Of a DNA stretch of 64,000 nucleotides, positions 46,201-57,817 are shown piece after piece. The notes under the pieces were generated by a model. That model made no database searches. It was not told the DNA's origin and saw only the letters and a list, made by a program, of their open reading frames with translations. This DNA comes from Actinostola sp. cb2023 (taxonomy: Eukaryota > Cnidaria > Anthozoa > Actiniaria > Actinostolidae), in contig JAUJYZ010001525.1 in NCBI GenBank assembly GCA_033675265.1, positions 62,001 through 126,000 of the forward strand, given 5' to 3'. Made by a program: the position numbers and the translations under genes. Within the stretch, counting starts at the first letter, position 1. Every line of letters starts with the position of its first letter.

Positions 46201-48962
46201 AGTATCACTGTAATAGTATCACTGTAATAGTATCAGTGTAATAGTATCAGTGTAATAGTATTAGTGTAATAGTATCAGTGTAATAGTATCAGTGTAATAG
46301 TATCAGTGTAATAGTATTAGTGTAATAGTATCAGTGTAATAGTATCACTGTAATAGTATCACTGTAATTATAGTATCACTGTAATAGTATCACTGTAATA
46401 TCACTGTAATAGTATCAGTGTAATAGTATCAGTGTAATAGTATCACTGTAATAGCATCACTGTAATGGCATCACTGTAATATTATCACTGTAATAGTATC
46501 GCTGTAATAGTATCACTGTAATAGCATCACTAATATTATCACTGTAATAGTATCGCTGTAATATTATCACTGTAATAGTATCACTAATAGTATCACTGTA
46601 ATAGTATCACTGTAATAGCATCACTGTAATAGTATCACTGTAATATAGTATCACTGTAATTATATCACTGTAATAGTATCACTGTAATAGTATCACTGTA
46701 ATAGTATCACTGTAATAGTATCACTGTAATAGCATCACTGTAATAGTATCACTGTAATATTATCACTGTAATAGTATCACTAATAGTATCACTGTAATAG
46801 TATCACTGTAATAGTATCAGTGTAATAGCATCACTGTAATAGTATCACTGTAATTATAGTATCACTGTAATGGTATCACTGTAATAGTATCACTGTAATA
46901 GTATCAGTGTAATAGTATCAGTGTAATAGCATCAGTGTAATTATAGTATCACTGTAATAGTATCACTGTAATAGTATCACTGTAATAGTATCACTGTAAT
47001 AGTATCACTGTAATAGCATCACTGTAATAGCATTACTGTAATAGCATCACTGTAATATTATCACTGTAATAGTATCAGTGTAATAGTGTATCAGTGTAAT
47101 AGTATCAGTGTAATAGTATCAGTGTAATAGTATCAGTGTAATAGTATCAGTGTAATAGTATCAGTGTAATAGCATCACTGTAATAGTATCAGTGTAATAG
47201 TATCAGTGTAATAGTATCAGTGTAATAGCATTACTGTAATAGCATCACTGTAATATTATCACTGTAATAGTATCAGTGTAATAGTATCATAGTATCAGTG
47301 TAATAGTATCAGTGTAATAGTATCACTGTAATAGCATCACTGTAATAGCATTACTGTAATAGCATCACTGTAATATTATCACTGTAATAGTATCAGTGTA
47401 ATAGTATCAGTGTAATAGTATCAGTGTAATAGTATCAGTGTAATAGCATCACTGTAATAGTATCAGTGTAATAGTATCAGTGTAATAGTATCAGTGTAAT
47501 AGTATCACTGTAATAGTATCAGTGTAATAGTATCAGTGTAATAGCATCACTGTAATAGTATCTCTGTAATAGTATTAGTGTAATAGTATCACTGTAATAG
47601 TATCAGTGTAATAGTATTAGTGTAATAGTATCAGTGTAATAGTATCAGTGTAATAGTATCACTAATAGTATCACTGTAATAGTATCACTGTAATAGTATC
47701 AGTGTAATAGTATCAGTGTAATAGTATTAGTGTAATAGTATCAGTGTAATAGTATCACTGTAATAGCATCAGTGTAATAGTATTAGTGTAATAGTATCAC
47801 TGTAATAGTATCAGTGTAATAGTATCAGTGTAATAGTATTAGTGTAATAGTATCAGTGTAATAGTATCAGTGTAATAGTATCAGTGTAATAGTATCAGTG
47901 TAATAGTATTAGTGTAATAGTATCAGTGTAATAGTATCACTGTAATAGTATCACTGTAATTATAGTATCACTGTAATAGTATCACTGTAATATCACTGTA
48001 ATAGTATCAGTGTAATAGTATCAGTGTAATAGTATCACTGTAATAGCATCACTGTAATGGCATCACTGTAATATTATCACTGTAATAGTATCGCTGTAAT
48101 AGTATCACTGTAATAGCATCACTAATATTATCACTGTAATAGTATCGCTGTAATATTATCACTGTAATAGTATCACTAATAGTATCACTGTAATAGTATC
48201 ACTGTAATAGCATCACTGTAATAGTATCACTGTAATTATAGTATCACTGTAATGGTATCACTGTAATAGTATCACTGTAATAGTATCACTGTAATAGTAT
48301 CACTGTAATAGCATCACTGTAATAGTATCACTGTAATATTATCACTGTAATAGTATCACTAATAGTATCACTGTAATAGTATCACTGTAAAAGTATCAGT
48401 GTAATAGCATCACTGTAATAGTATCACTGTAATTATAGTATCACTGTAATGGTATCACTGTAATAGTATCACTGTAATAGTATCAGTGTAATAGTATCAG
48501 TGTAATAGCATCAGTGTAATTATAGTATCACTGTAATAGTATCACTGTAATAGTATCACTGTAATAGTATCACTGTAATAGTATCACTGTAATAGTATCA
48601 CTGTAATAGCATCACTGTAATATTATCACTGTAATAGTATCACTGTAATAGTATCACTGTAATAGCATCAGTGCAATAGTATCACTGTAATAGTATCACT
48701 GTAATAGTATCAGTGCAATAGTATCACTGTAATAGCATCAGTGTAATTATAGTATCACTGTAATAGTATCACTGTAATATCACTGTAATAGTATCAGTGT
48801 AATAGTATCACTGTAATAGCATCACTGTAATAGCATCACTGTAATAGCATCACTGTAATATTATCACTGTAATAGTATCGCTGTAATAGTATCACTGTAA
48901 TAGCATCACTAATATTATCACTGTAATAGTATCGCTGTAATATTATCACTGTAATAGTATCA
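43226..48962. repeat. 14-bp satellite array, about 400 copies
   Basis: The unit is ACTGTAATAGTATC (period 14, for example 43261 to 43275). Variants are AGTGTAAT, GCATC, ATTATC, short units ACTAATAGTATC lacking GT, and inserted TTATAG. The first 1 kb is homogeneous; diversity rises to the right. Longer blocks recur: one with TATCGCTGTAAT and GTAATGGCATC at about 46455-46570 recurs 1,592 bp later, and part again near 48880. It lies in the FANCG-like intron between exons D and E. Its many stops preclude long ORFs. Confidence 0.97.
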
Positions 48963-50109
48963 GCTGCAACAGGAGAAAGCAAAACCCAAGCACTGGTTCA
49001 TATGCTGGCCCTGTAGCAAACTGACGAATACGACTCCAACCCAAGGTCACCTCGCCACAAACCCTTCGAGGGGATGCTACTTCTCGAACATATGTAACAA
49101 ACATTTGGTAAGTTTCTTTCTCCATTGCAAGTGCATTGGATCCCTCTTCTGATTACTTGGGCTTCAAAGTATATGGTAATTTTGGAACATTCACTTTATG
49201 CTGGGCACCAGATCTTAAGAGGTGAGCAAGCATGGGGCGTTGCCTCAAAGCAGACAACATAGACCAAATCGGCTAACGCAATGTGGAATTTGGGAAATGC
49301 CAGGATCAGAGAAATGTCTTGATGACAGAATTTTCTCCAGGAGGTCTTCACTGAAAAACACAGGAAGCTATCCATTTTGAAGCATGGCATCTGCAATCAT
49401 AACTTCCACATAATAGTAATCTTTGGATAGCAGAGATCGTAAACCATGCTAAAACACTTTTCCTTTATTGCGTGGTTCAACCCGATCCACTCCTTCCGAG
49501 GTCCCCCAAGGTCGACAGACTCTCCTCCATGAAGTCCACGTGACGTAATACATTCTAGCTCTGTCCACAGTTATAAAAGTTGTGTCACCCTCTACTGTTT
49601 CTTCTTCATGGGAAATTTCCAATGTTCTGCCTGATACAAACAATATTATTTTGCAAAAATCTCAGCACCTCTTTAGCATTATTTATGATTAATTCAATGT
49701 CAATGTAAAAAAATATCTCGACTGCTATTTGCGCAGCCTAAAAACTGACCATAACAATAATGCCGCGCAACTTGCAGTCAAGATATTTTTTCTAAAACCC
49801 GGCAGACAAAATTATGACAATCTATTTAACAAGAATCTGAAGTTTCATGGAAATCGTACGATTTTTGAGCGAACAGGAGGACAATATTATGAAAAACCAC
49901 TGTTAGAAAACCGGCCCGTAACGGCAAATGCGACTGAAAAATAAAAGTTTGAATACACCCTTAAAAGCCTAGATGTTTGAGTTATTACATGTGTTAAATG
50001 CAGAAATATCCGAGTGTTTTGGACGCGATACGAGCGAGTTAAAATAATCACAAAATGCACTCGCAATTATGTTGGAGTCACCTTAACAGATCGATCAATC
50101 AACCAATCA
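48963..50109. other. No confident feature
   Basis: Intronic sequence between the satellite and the BEL/Pao fragment. A 144-bp open stretch (48964-49107) bounded by CAG and GTAAGT was considered as an exon and rejected on phase. Minus-strand open pieces at 49196-49396 and 49449-49643 are unassigned and may be the 3' flank of the retroelement. Confidence 0.4.
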
Positions 50110-51515
50110 ATTAACAGATCCAATACTTCTGACGAAGTTCGTTCAGTGTATGTTCTTGACTAATGTGCGCACTGTTATAATGAATCGATCTGACAATCAG
50201 CTCCGATACATAATGACCTTTAGTCAGGGTAAGTGGGAACTTTGCATCGTGATCCAAAGGCGCATTCTCTAATCTGCCTCCAACACGTAGAATACCATGC
50301 TCATATATGATAGGGTTAAGTCATGCAAGAGGACTTGACAGCTTAACATTTGTCTTGCTACTTTGCTTGAGTATGTGTGACTCATCTGGATATTCTTTTC
50401 TTTGTATCATTCTGACGATGTTCAACTCTGCTTGGTTTAGCTCCGATAAGGTTGGATTGACATTTGTGCATGGACATGGTACGATCGGATGATGGTTCTT
50501 GAAGTGGTTTGAGAACCTTGTGAGCCTTCCATTTTTTTTCTTTTCAGAGAGTCCCAACTTGAACACCTCTTTAACAATTGACATAACTGTGGCTCATTTT
50601 CTGTAGTAAGCGCATGCGCTTGAAGTGGGATAGTTTCTGGATCATTTTATTGGTATTTTAGTACCATCGGCGGCCACTCGTGTACTGATCTGCTTAAGAA
50701 TGCTGGACCAGCGACAGTCTGGGGTGAATTGAGTTGGTATTAACCCACGTGAGGCGCCATCAGCAGGGTTGTCTATGCTTGGGCAATGCTTCCATTGGCA
50801 TACTTAAGATTTTTTCTGATTTCTTCTACTCTGTTTCCAACATTGACTTTGAATCTCTTATTCTCGGTCTTTATGTGTGCTAGGACCAACCATACCCGAT
50901 TTCCATACCCGATTTCACTGGTATCATAGAAGTTATGCAATTGTGTGTTGACAACCTCACTTCTCAAGTTGCTTGGCTGAGATGTCTGTCTTTGAATTCT
51001 GCTGCATTGGTTCCTTATACAATCGGGGGATCTTGATCTTTGACATTTCTGAAAGTTGGTCTTTCCACAGATTCCATTGATGTAACTTAGATTTTGGCAG
51101 AGGATCATCCCAGTCTGTAATTGATTTTCACAGTCTTTGCAGAAGTGACTTGGCTAACGTTACTGGGGCTGCAAAGCCTACAGGATCATATAAACTGCTT
51201 ACTGTCGACAAAATGCCTCTCTTGGTCTCTGGTTTGTCCATGTTTAACACTTTAAACTCAAACACGTCTTCTTCAACATTCCACTTAAAACCAAGGATAA
51301 CTTTCTTACTTGAACTTATCGACTTTGTTAAATGAAAACCTCCTTTTGACAAAGGTTCAGTCAGTTCCTTTGCCAATTGAACTCGTTGCTCTTCATCAGG
51401 AACAGCTTTCAATAAATCATCATCCACATAGAAATTTATTTCAACTGTTTGGATTGCTTCTTTGCTGAATGCGTCCTTGTTATATCTTGCTGTGTTCTTT
51501 ACAGCGAAGTTATCC
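50110..51515 (-). pseudogene. BEL/Pao retrotransposon pol fragment
   Basis: Reading the minus strand from 51515: an AVKNTARYNKDAFSKEA segment, the catalytic INFYVDDDLL (YVDD box, about 51440-51410), then VILGFKWNVEEDVFEF and TKRGILSTVSSLYDPVGFAA, a strong BEL/Pao RT signature. RNase H is indicated by HNFYDTSEIGYG (about 50945-50910). The integrase N-terminus follows as VGGRLENAPLDHDA and LTKGHYVSELIV (about 50285-50175), then TLNELRQKYWI. Frame changes are numerous, and the core integrase and LTRs are absent. Confidence 0.85.
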
Positions 51516-51770
51516 TGCGTAGCCTGGCGCAGGGAAGAGAAGGGTGAAGGAGGAGGAGGGGCTGACGCAGGGGGAGAGGGAGGGGAGACTGGGAAAGAGA
51601 AGGGGAAGGAGAGGGAGACTTTATTTTCCGGGCTCTCAGTGGCCGGAAAATTCCTATTGGTTGAGAAGGTGAAGGTGTCGAGTGACGACGAGCAGTACTT
51701 AGCAAACGTTATAAATTTAGCTCTGGCACTATTGTAACAACAACAACATAACTACAAAGGATATATTATT
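51516..51770. repeat. G/A-rich segment cutting the BEL/Pao RT
   Basis: A purine-rich stretch (GAAGGAGGAGGAGGGGCTGA, GGGGAAGGAGAGGGAGAC) followed by CCGGGCTCTCAGTGGCCGGA and AACAACAACAACATAA replaces the expected RT N-terminus. It may be a separate insertion; its ends are not defined. Confidence 0.4.
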
Positions 51771-53060
51771 GTAATAGTATCGTCGTTACGTCTAACAGCT
51801 TGTTCTCTCGTGGAACATATTGATACTGGTTTGGTTGATATACTTTCTGGAAAGTATTCGATTCTAAGCCCCTGCCGAATGTACCACGGACAAAAAGTGG
51901 TTGTTCATCTTTTGCCCTTCAAAGACAGTCATCCCGATTTCACTAAGGCCTTCGGCTAGTACAAGTTCCTTCTGCATGGAAGGTTTAAATATATTTATGT
52001 AAGATTGATGCTTCATTTATTTTCGTCTCGAAGACGCTAGCTTCTATTATCTACTCTTAAATTCGAGGTAAAGTATTAAACGTCTATGTCTAGATTCACC
52101 TAGTTCTGTGCCCGTACTCTAGCTATCACCAAATTCTTATGCAAATGATTTCTACCTCTGATAAAGCTATTTCGTGTCTGAGTTTTGGCAGCAAACGGAA
52201 GTTTGTCACATTGGATAATTTTTGGCAAGCACCATTAACATTTGACGAAATGCAGATAACGCGTAAACAATAAGACCGTTGCAGGGGCTCTCTCTCTTCT
52301 CTCCTGCATGACCAATCCCCTCTCCCCTAACTAGAACAAGTTCTTCAACATACCACGGTAGAATGTCATCAGTCGATCGTCTGCTGCTAAATGTTTAATT
52401 TTGGCAAACGAAAAACATGTTTTCAGCTACAGTTTCTTTTTACATTGACTAAGAGACATACCAAGCTTACTATCGTAAATCACAACCACAATTCATAGCA
52501 TGTCAAATTTTAAATCAGTTGCAGCACTTCTGCACAGTTTGTTCTTTCATTCAAGTAAAACCTATATTTATCGGTGCTATTCACGGCGATAAAAGTTCAT
52601 TTGTTGACTTTTGGACACTGATGGAAATCCACAGACCATCAAACATTCCGCTGAAGTACTATTCTCTAACGTTATTACACATTCAAATGGTTTGCTTGTC
52701 AAAATCCAACCAATGAAAACAGCAAGATGTTTCTTTACAAATTCCATCAACCAATGAAAAAGCGAGAAAATTATATACCACGATTGTGCGATCTGCGATG
52801 TTTTTGAGCAAAAGCCGACAATAGGGTCATTATTTTCCGCCGTTTTCGTAGGTAATTTACGCGATTTATTCTGTGTGTGTGTGTTTTTTTTTGTGGCAAT
52901 GGGTGGCAATGTGGTATGAGTCCAAATTGTAATAAATTGAGTAGAGTTGATTCCACAGGAATTTTGACGACTCGTTGACGCAAACCGTGGTCTATCAGAG
53001 ACACATACTATCGGTTATTTACAGTTATTTAGGAATCTCCTTGTATGCAGGCATCTAGTT
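51771..53060. other. No recognisable feature
   Basis: Intronic, unique-looking. AACCAATGAAAA (52708-52719) and ATCAACCAATGAAAA (52746-52760) repeat in short form. No exon could be defended here. Confidence 0.5.
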
Positions 53061-53219
53061 AAATCAATTGTAGTGGCTTCATCTGCATTAAATTTGTTTC
53101 ATGAACCAAGCTTTCGGAAATGTGTACTTTCATAACCCTGAAAATGGCAATGGCCGCGATGGCCGAAAGCTTGGTTCATTAAACAAATGCATTGCAGATG
53201 AAGCCACTACAATTGATTT
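53061..53219. mobile_element. Short palindromic MITE, 159 bp
   Basis: AAATCAATTGTAGTGGCTTCATCTGC at the left is mirrored by GCAGATGAAGCCACTACAATTGATTT at the right, with a second matching pair CATGAACCAAGCTTTCGG and CCGAAAGCTTGGTTCATT inside. It ends 76 bp before exon E. Confidence 0.85.
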
Positions 53220-53295
53220 ATCGGTTATTTGTTAAATATATAATCGAAAGTGTGTTTTATCGGATTTTTGGATGTACAATTCCTTTTATTTCCAG

Positions 53296-53381
53296 GGTTT
53301 TCGATGATAATTCGTTGCGTAGGGTTGAAGAGAAGACATACGACAATTACCAGCTTACTAAGCGTAGAAAGATTGGCGCAG
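53296..53381 (+). CDS. FANCG: FANCG-like exon E
   Basis: The acceptor is CCTTTTATTTCCAG|GG and the donor GGCGCAG|GTACAT. 86 nt: one base closing a split codon, 28 codons, one base over. It reads VFDDNSLRRVEEKTYDNYQ then LTKRRKIGA. The entry phase fits exon D directly. Human FANCG, however, has a further repeat at this point, so an unseen exon of length divisible by three may lie in the 29-kb intron. K-R-R-K is a basic cluster. Confidence 0.6.
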
Positions 53382-53645
53382 GTACATTTTGTGTATAAGG
53401 AGGATTGTTTATATAGAATGCTTACTTGCATTGATGCATCTGTTATGTCAGTCTGATCACCCTTCGAATACCTTTCTCATAGTAATCAAATATTGATACT
53501 AGTTCAATTTTTGCTCCACAGTACATAACTACAATCCCTAATCAGAGCTGTGTAAACATCTACTGTCCCTCGAATCAGTCCTAATATCCTCGTGTCCCTT
53601 GGTCCCTTGTTATATATATATCTGTACATCTATTTTTGTTTTAAG

Positions 53646-53731
53646 GACATTCCAGTACAGACATTGAAGCAGTTCTTTTGGAAGCCAACAAATGCAAAGA
53701 TGACGAAGAATATTGTTGGCAAAGAATTAAG
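53646..53731 (+). CDS. FANCG: FANCG-like exon F
   Basis: The acceptor is TTTTGTTTTAAG|GAC and the donor AGAATTAAG|GTATGA. 86 nt: two bases completing a Gly codon, then HSSTDIEAVLLEANKCKDD and EEYCWQRIK, ending in phase 0. C-K-x-D followed by W-Q-R-I parallels the human stretch C-K-S-D-A-A-L-Q-Q-L. Confidence 0.68.
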
Positions 53732-53881
53732 GTATGACCACTGTGGTAGAATACTACTGTAAATGTCCATGTTATCATCTCTCCTTGTTTCTCCTAATTT
53801 CTTTACTGTGGTAATTTATTAGCCTTTGCAAATAAAGGATTTTTAATTTCAGTACAGTTTTCTGTCATTCTGTTGTTTCAG

Positions 53882-53978
53882 TCCCAGGCGCATATGATCA
53901 GAGCAACTATTCTGCAGAACTTAGATAAAGAAAAAGAATCAGTCGAGGAATTTTATCAAAGCATATTATGCGATGCAG
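53882..53978 (+). CDS. FANCG: FANCG-like exon G (TPR helix A)
   Basis: The acceptor is TTCTGTTGTTTCAG|TCC and the donor GATGCAG|GTACAA. 97 nt, phase 0 entry, one base over. It reads SQAHMIRATILQNLDKEKES then VEEFYQSILCDA. The helices A-x-M-I-R-A-T-I-L-Q-N-L and S-V-E-E-F-Y-Q-S-I form a TPR pair like the human R-A-A-A-L-I-S-R-G-L..A-L-Q-D-F-L-L-S-V. Confidence 0.72.
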
Positions 53979-54140
53979 GTACAATTCCTCTCATTACATT
54001 GTAGACATTTCCATGGAAACGTTAGGATAGCACGTGACTGTGTGGAATTATGACACATATCTAGTTTACAATCCTAGTTTCTCTCTTTACTTAAAACAAA
54101 AATACACAGCTGAAGAACGAGCAGGTAAATAACCGATTTA

Positions 54141-54356
54141 CAGTGAGGACACACTAACTGGGACCACTTGAGCAAAACTGACCAATCAGATTACACCTGA
54201 AAATAATCACATTCCAACAAAAGTTGTCTGGGCCAATCAGCGTTATAGTCATAATGATGATTGGCGCAGATGACTTTTGTTGGAATGTGATTATTTTTAG
54301 GTGTAATCTGATTGGTCAGTTTTGCTCAAGTGGTCCCGGTTAGTGTGTCCTCACTG
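54141..54356. mobile_element. Hairpin MITE with TA target duplication
   Basis: The ends CAGTGAGGACACACTAACTG and CCGGTTAGTGTGTCCTCACTG are inverted, with arms of over 80 bp (including GACCAATCAGATTACACCTG and AAAATAATCACATTCCAACA). TA flanks both sides (54139-54140, 54357-54358). This is a nearly perfect hairpin in the intron between exons G and H. CAGTG ends and TA duplication suggest Tc1/mariner. Confidence 0.92.
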
Positions 54357-54731
54357 TAATGGAGGAGAAAAGAACGAAGAAAATAGGAAGACAAAGAATA
54401 GACGAAAAGTGAGGCGGATATAATAGGGATCCAACTTCAAGAAATTAAAGGTTTAGCCATCACAGTCAACATGTTAATAAAAAGTGAATGATCAGTCAAT
54501 CCGACAGACGAATAAACGTTAAAATTAACGGATAACATATAAATTACATGATCTATTCGCTTTTCAATTGTATTTTGGACTGAATTGACAAAGACTCCAT
54601 TCAGTGTAGTGTAACAATGTGATGCAATTCTTTATTTCATACAGGGCTGTTTCTCTGCTTTGAATTAGCAAAGAAATAGTTCACATTATTTGTTTTTTGT
54701 TTTTTTAAAGTCATAACGTTTTTCCCTGTAG

Positions 54732-54864
54732 ACAATGTTGCAGCAGTCTATCAATGCTCAAGACTCCTATTTAAATTAGGGGCAAAGGATATTGCAGCGT
54801 CCAACTGGATAAAATACAAAGAATTATATCGCGATCCACACGGAGATCAAACTCTAAACCCGAG
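54732..54864 (+). CDS. FANCG: FANCG-like exon H (last TPR)
   Basis: The acceptor is TTTTTCCCTGTAG|AC and the donor AACCCGAG|GTAGGT. 133 nt: two bases completing Asp, 43 codons, two bases over. It reads NVAAVYQCSRLLFKLGAKD, then IAASNWIKYKELYRDPHGD. V-Y-Q-C-S-R-L-L-F-K-L-G-A-K-D-I-A-A-x-x-W follows the human [22 protein letters not shown] closely. Confidence 0.75.
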
Positions 54865-55660
54865 GTAGGTGAAACAACTGTACTGAAAAAGATATGCGGA
54901 TTAGTTGTACCACAATCCTTTGCATGCAGCAATGATATCATAGGAACGCCCAAGCAGAGATTAAATATATATATGCATGAATGTTATCTGCATTACGGGC
55001 TTGTCATCTGCAGATGTGAGTATATAGTGGTGATTTAGGTCCTCAAAGTATGAACAATATCTGATAGCAATATTGACCAATCATATCGTTGCAAACTGAA
55101 CGAAAGAACCAGTTGTGAAGGTACTGTTATATTTACAAAAATATGATATGAAAGTTGCCGATTTTGAGTCATCTGAAAATGAACTGCCAATCACGGTAGT
55201 ATCGTCGTGAAGTCCCACTCGTGTGTTCGGAAAACCTACTATGTAGTTGGTTAACACGTACACGACGACAATACCGGATTCCCAATCACAACTCTGATTT
55301 ATGTTGTTATATTGCTGACAAGTTCGTTGACACTGATTCACTTTGCAAAATCACATTGGCGCTGAATCTATCCCTAGTGTCCCTGGCCAAATACTAGCAG
55401 CTACAACAAGAACAGAGATCATGAGAGAGTGGTAGTGTCATCGAACGCTTGAATCTTTATGGTAGTGTCAATGGACAAAGAAGGGGGAAAGCTTGTTCAT
55501 TCACTAATTTCGGTTTCGAATGGCGAAACATTCTGTAGCACACTCAACTAGATAACTAAACTTGCATTGAAAAATTTCATAAGAAAAAAAACTATTTTTA
55601 CGAACAAATACTCCAACAATGAATCTCGTTGCCGATAATTCAATAATAATTAGCACGTGC

Positions 55661-55661
<1 letters not shown>
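54865..55661. other. Intronic DNA, no recognisable feature
   Basis: No ORF with a recognisable motif on either strand; a minus-strand open segment at 55081-55341 is unassigned. Confidence 0.5.

Positions 55662-55709
<48 letters not shown>
55662..55709. repeat. (AAT)n microsatellite
   Basis: About 16 perfect ATA/AAT units lie immediately left of the large foldback element. Confidence 0.95.
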
Positions 55710-55714
55710 GTAGT

Positions 55715-56371
55715 GGTAATCATTAGTGTGCGAGTGCAATAAGCCAGTTCACGCTGTCGGCCGCCATTTTGAATTGGGGCAAACGCGGCAAAATTGATAG
55801 AAATCTGAATCACTTTGACTTGCCGTAACTCCGCTCGATTTCGTTGGATTTTCAAAATTTAAACTTCGATAATCAGCAGGCATGCATATGAGTTGTTGGA
55901 GTGAAAATAAGACCAATGTAGGTGTTTTAACTACCTCTTACGAGTCAATCTTCTTTTCACGAATGGATCTTAAAATTTCGAGCTAATTTGCATATTCACG
56001 TGCCGAACGTTTTATTTTGAAAACAAAAATCTTTTTTTCTCGATTTGTAGCTTTCCAATACCCATCATATTATAGGACATCAATAACAAAGAACACATCT
56101 TTTCTAAAATGGTAAGTTTTTAAAAATCCAACGAAATCGAGCGGAGTTACGGCAAGTCAAAGTGATCCAGATTTCTATCAATTTTGCCGAGTTTGACCCA
56201 ATTCAAAATGGCGGCCGACAGCGTGAACTGGCTTATTAACGATTAATAGTGTGAGTGATGTTTAAAAATCCTAACAAAATTGCACGAGCCGTAGGCGAGT
56301 GCAATTTGTGGGATTTTTAAACATCACGAGCACTATTAATCGTTAATTGTACGAGCATACTAATGATTACC
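55715..56371. mobile_element. Nested foldback element with several inverted repeats
   Basis: Outer ends GGTAATCATTAGTGTGCGAG and its mirror near 56346-56371 enclose a large inverted repeat (arms about 55738-55856 and 56112-56240, with AATCCAACGAAATCGAGCGG and AAAATGGCGGCCGACAGCGT). A separate hairpin follows (56243-56342, arms with AATAGTG and GATGTTTAAAAATCC). The architecture suggests one element inserted in another or a composite foldback transposon. No ORF. Confidence 0.8.
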
Positions 56372-57535
56372 GTTTAATAATATTGATGCAAAAATTGGCA
56401 AAGCAAATATATTACGCGCGGTTTATGGGAAGCCATTCGATAGTAAATAAACAAAACATCAATGTCAAACTGGTGAGTTTTTATTGGACAAAGCCGTGAC
56501 AAGCAACCGTGTTGAGATTGTACAAGAACTAGGTAGACTATAAAAAGAGCCGAGTCGGCATCAAACAGTGTTCTATAACTTAAATGTCCTCAACGAAAGG
56601 ACCTGTTTATCATGTACTTCAGTATTACAATATTTACACTGTGACAAGCTGGTAAACAATTTAAGTGAATTGAAATTTACAAGTTTAGATCGGACCTGAC
56701 GTGCGTTCAAAATCACCGACACGGCCATGAATCAAACTTCAAAGAAACACAAGTCAGTTGAGTTCAAAAAACTACACAATTCACTCAGGAAATCGACTTC
56801 TGTCCGACTTTAAATGTGACAGTGCAGTTGTAGCACTGGCTTGGAAAAAGTGATGTCAGTCTGTCATGCCTGTTTTGGCCGAAAAAAACTGGTTCAAGAA
56901 ATTCTGGCGATCGAGTAGCATTTCGGCGTTGGCTCTTTCGTTGCCGAACGACATGATGGACAACAACAGGGTTGATATGATGGACTGATATGAATGGTGG
57001 CATTTTCTTCAGCTTGCTCTTCTGGTAGTAGATGACTGATGTAGTGGCTAAAGGTAAGCTCTCTCAATTCACATTCGTCGCCCTCTTCGTAGTCATCGAG
57101 CTACCTTTTCTCGCTTCTGACTTCTGTGGCCGTCAGCTGGACATCGCCGATCTTAGAACAGTGATTTGATTTGAACTTTTACAGCTTTTACGTGTTGAAT
57201 TACAGCCTCTTCATTTAGATTTGGGAATCGTTCCCGGTCAGCCGACATCTTTTGAAAGGCGAGAAAATTTTCTTACAAAAATACGCCATTCGTTTCCATA
57301 GCAACCAAAGTAATTTGCACCGAATTAACAACTTTTTGCATCGAATTACTTTTTTTTTGCACACTATTCAAAATAAACATGGCAGTGCTCAACCAATCAT
57401 AATTGAGTATTTTTGCATCTATATTATAATAATAATAAGCAAATTATCATATACGTTGCATATGATATACAGCGATTTGCAAAAATGATATAATTATAGC
57501 AATTTGCATAATCCTAATTCTTTGATTTTAGCTAC
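56372..57535. other. No recognisable gene
   Basis: Intronic. Short minus- and plus-strand open segments (56785-57003, 57252-57488) have no recognisable motifs. A repeated TTTGCATCGAATTACTTTTT-type word occurs near 57320-57350. Confidence 0.45.
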
Positions 57536-57648
57536 CGTATTTTCGCGACACTTTAATTTCGCGATTTTCTTTGATGTCGTGAAAATTAAGTGTCGCGAAA
57601 ATTTGGATGCGCGAAAATTAAGTGACCATATATATATATATATAAGCT
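57536..57648. repeat. TTCGCGA-rich short palindromic cluster and (TA)n
   Basis: ACCGTATTTTCGCGACACTT, GAAAATTAAGTGTCGCGAAA and GCGCGAAAATTAAGTG are imperfect inverted and direct copies, followed by a (TA) run at about 57628-57645. Probably a small decayed MITE. Confidence 0.6.
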
Positions 57649-57817
57649 TTAAGTGTAGTTTCACTCATTGGCCTTCCGAGTAGTCGGTACACCTCCTTTA
57701 CTGTCCAAGTTACCATTCTGTTGCAGTACGTTGTACATCGCTTATTTTTAGCACTAGACATTGTACCTCGCAGGTTTTTACCAACTAGTGTACCATGATT
57801 GCGTGCATAAGAGAAAT

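Noticed and set aside
48964..49107. Possible exon bounded by CAG and GTAAGT, 48 open codons
   Set aside because: In the phase needed between exons D and E it has a TGA stop; the open frame does not match FANCG, and the acceptor is simply the satellite edge.
53250..53456. Alternative frame through exon E (68 codons)
   Set aside because: It does not join in phase with exon F, whereas the frame starting VFDDNSL does.
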